From an uncultured Bacillota bacterium (GTDB lineage: Bacteria > Bacillota > Clostridia > Peptostreptococcales > Anaerovoracaceae), in the NCBI GenBank assembly GCA_946545145.1, contig CAMNNG010000026.1, positions 1-12,956 on the forward strand: a DNA stretch of 12,956 bases, in the 5' to 3' direction. A program made the position numbers and the translations under genes. How positions within the stretch are numbered: the first letter of the stretch is position 1; each line of letters starts with the position of its first letter. This document shows, one piece after another, positions 12,286 through 12,956 of the stretch. The notes under the pieces were generated by a model. It saw only the letters and a list, made by a program, of their open reading frames with translations, made no database searches and had not been told where the DNA came from.

Positions 12286-12956
12286 TCATACTTTGAGATC
12301 CGAAGGGTCCTTCGGAGTCATGTAAAGGGTGCGGTTGTCCGTAAAGATGACCATTCCCGGCTTGGCTCCGGAGGGCTTTTTTACGTGGCGCACTTCTGTG
12401 TAGTCGACCGGGACGTTCGAAGAGGTGCGCGCCTTGCTGTGCCACGCAGCGATGTTGGCTGCCTCGAGCATGCTGGCGTCGTCGACCTCGCGGCCTTCAG
12501 GGAAGAGTATGACGTGCGATCCCGGGATGTCCTTCGTGTGGAACCAAATGTCCGTCCTCGCCGCCTTCTTCAGAGTAAGCTGGTCGTTCTCCTTGTTGTT
12601 CCTGCCGACGAGTATGCGGTGCCCGCCCGAGGATCTGTACTCGATGAATCTCATCTTCGGCTTCTGGGCGCGGCCTTTCTGCTTCCTCGCGCGGACGTAA
12701 CCCTGCTCGATGAGCTCAGCCCTGATATCATCAAGGTCTTCGACTGCAGACGCGTTCTCAATGAAAGAGGAAACGGACTCGAGATATGTAATATCCGTGT
12801 CTGTCTGCTCGAGCTGGCGCTGCTTTTCGATGAGGGCCGTCTTGCTCTTGCTGTATTTCTTGAAATATATCTGAGCGTTCTTCGCCGGCGCGTACCTGAC
12901 GTCGAGGGGTATGCTGATGGGCTCTCCGTTGTAGTAGTTCGTCACGTGAGCCTCTT
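12286..12956 (-). CDS. rqcH: RqcH/FbpA-type NFACT protein, C-terminal part
   Basis: Partial gene: the N-terminus lies past the right edge, and 222 codons are visible. RqcH binds obstructed 50S subunits carrying peptidyl-tRNA and adds C-terminal alanine tails for degradation; older literature calls such proteins fibronectin-binding. Visible first is the end of the middle domains with NAQIYFKKYSKSKTALIEKQRQLEQT (26-51), a helical/coiled-coil segment. The NFACT-R domain (about 101-190) follows, with MRFIEYRSSGGHRILVGRNN, DIWFHTKDIPGSHVIL (135-150) and the ANIAAWHSKAR helix, closing with KKPSGAKPGMVIFTDNRTLYM. The key NFACT-N catalytic residues are outside the window. The frame is open to the edge, so an internal GTG at 12945 is not the start. 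Confidence 0.95.
   Translation of the reverse strand, partial: EAHVTNYYNGEPISIPLDVRYAPAKNAQIYFKKYSKSKTALIEKQRQLEQTDTDITYLESVSSFIENASAVEDLDDIRAELIEQGYVRARKQKGRAQKPKMRFIEYRSSGGHRILVGRNNKENDQLTLKKAARTDIWFHTKDIPGSHVILFPEGREVDDASMLEAANIAAWHSKARTSSNVPVDYTEVRHVKKPSGAKPGMVIFTDNRTLYMTPKDPSDLKV

Overview
The window reads as bacterial chromosome from an anaerobic Firmicute, most likely class Clostridia. The support is the gene set itself: ylxM-ffh-rpsP-khpA-rimM-trmD in the Gram-positive order, SepF plus DivIVA (the Gram-positive division/polarity pair), an RqcH/FbpA-type NFACT protein, strong Shine-Dalgarno sites and sigma-A-like promoters. Base composition is roughly balanced by eye, so this is not one of the very AT-rich clostridia; I cannot name a genus. 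I see no insertion sequence, phage gene, CRISPR array, tRNA or rRNA.

Layout. 1-545: GNAT acetyltransferase (+). 546-1870 (-): deoC (deoxyribose-phosphate aldolase) followed downstream by an unrecognised helical 189-aa protein. 1871-2217: intergenic region with divergent promoter candidates. 2218-3374 (+): membrane-anchored alpha/beta hydrolase overlapping a small single-span membrane protein. 3380-7118 (+): the signal-recognition/translation operon ylxM, ffh, rpsP, khpA, rimM, trmD, headed by a good sigma-A promoter flanked by two near-identical 22-bp dyads and interrupted by an intrinsic terminator between khpA and rimM. 7101-11492 (+): HlyD/RND-adaptor-like protein, PLP homeostasis protein (YggS), sepF, divIVA, lspA and an RluD-family pseudouridine synthase, with start/stop overlaps over the last three junctions. 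11493-11916: mostly non-coding, but with a 43-aa zinc-ribbon gene on the minus strand and a repeat cluster between two divergent promoter candidates. 11917-12285 (+): small lipoprotein. 12286-12956 (-): C-terminal part of rqcH, cut by the window edge.

How the genes work together. The central block couples protein targeting (Ffh, YlxM), ribosome assembly (S16, RimM, KhpA), tRNA m1G37 methylation (TrmD) and rRNA pseudouridylation. It runs into a division/envelope block (SepF, DivIVA, LspA). LspA would process lipoproteins such as the one at 11917. RqcH acts in ribosome-associated quality control. The content is mainly housekeeping. The parts worth a second look are regulatory: the paired dyads at the ylxM promoter, the terminator and start-site hairpin before rimM, a terminator-shaped hairpin inside the first codons of the pseudouridine synthase gene, a plus-strand terminator buried in an opposing gene, and the repeat cluster with the tiny zinc-ribbon gene near 11.5-11.9 kb. 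I did not find a convincing new multi-gene system.
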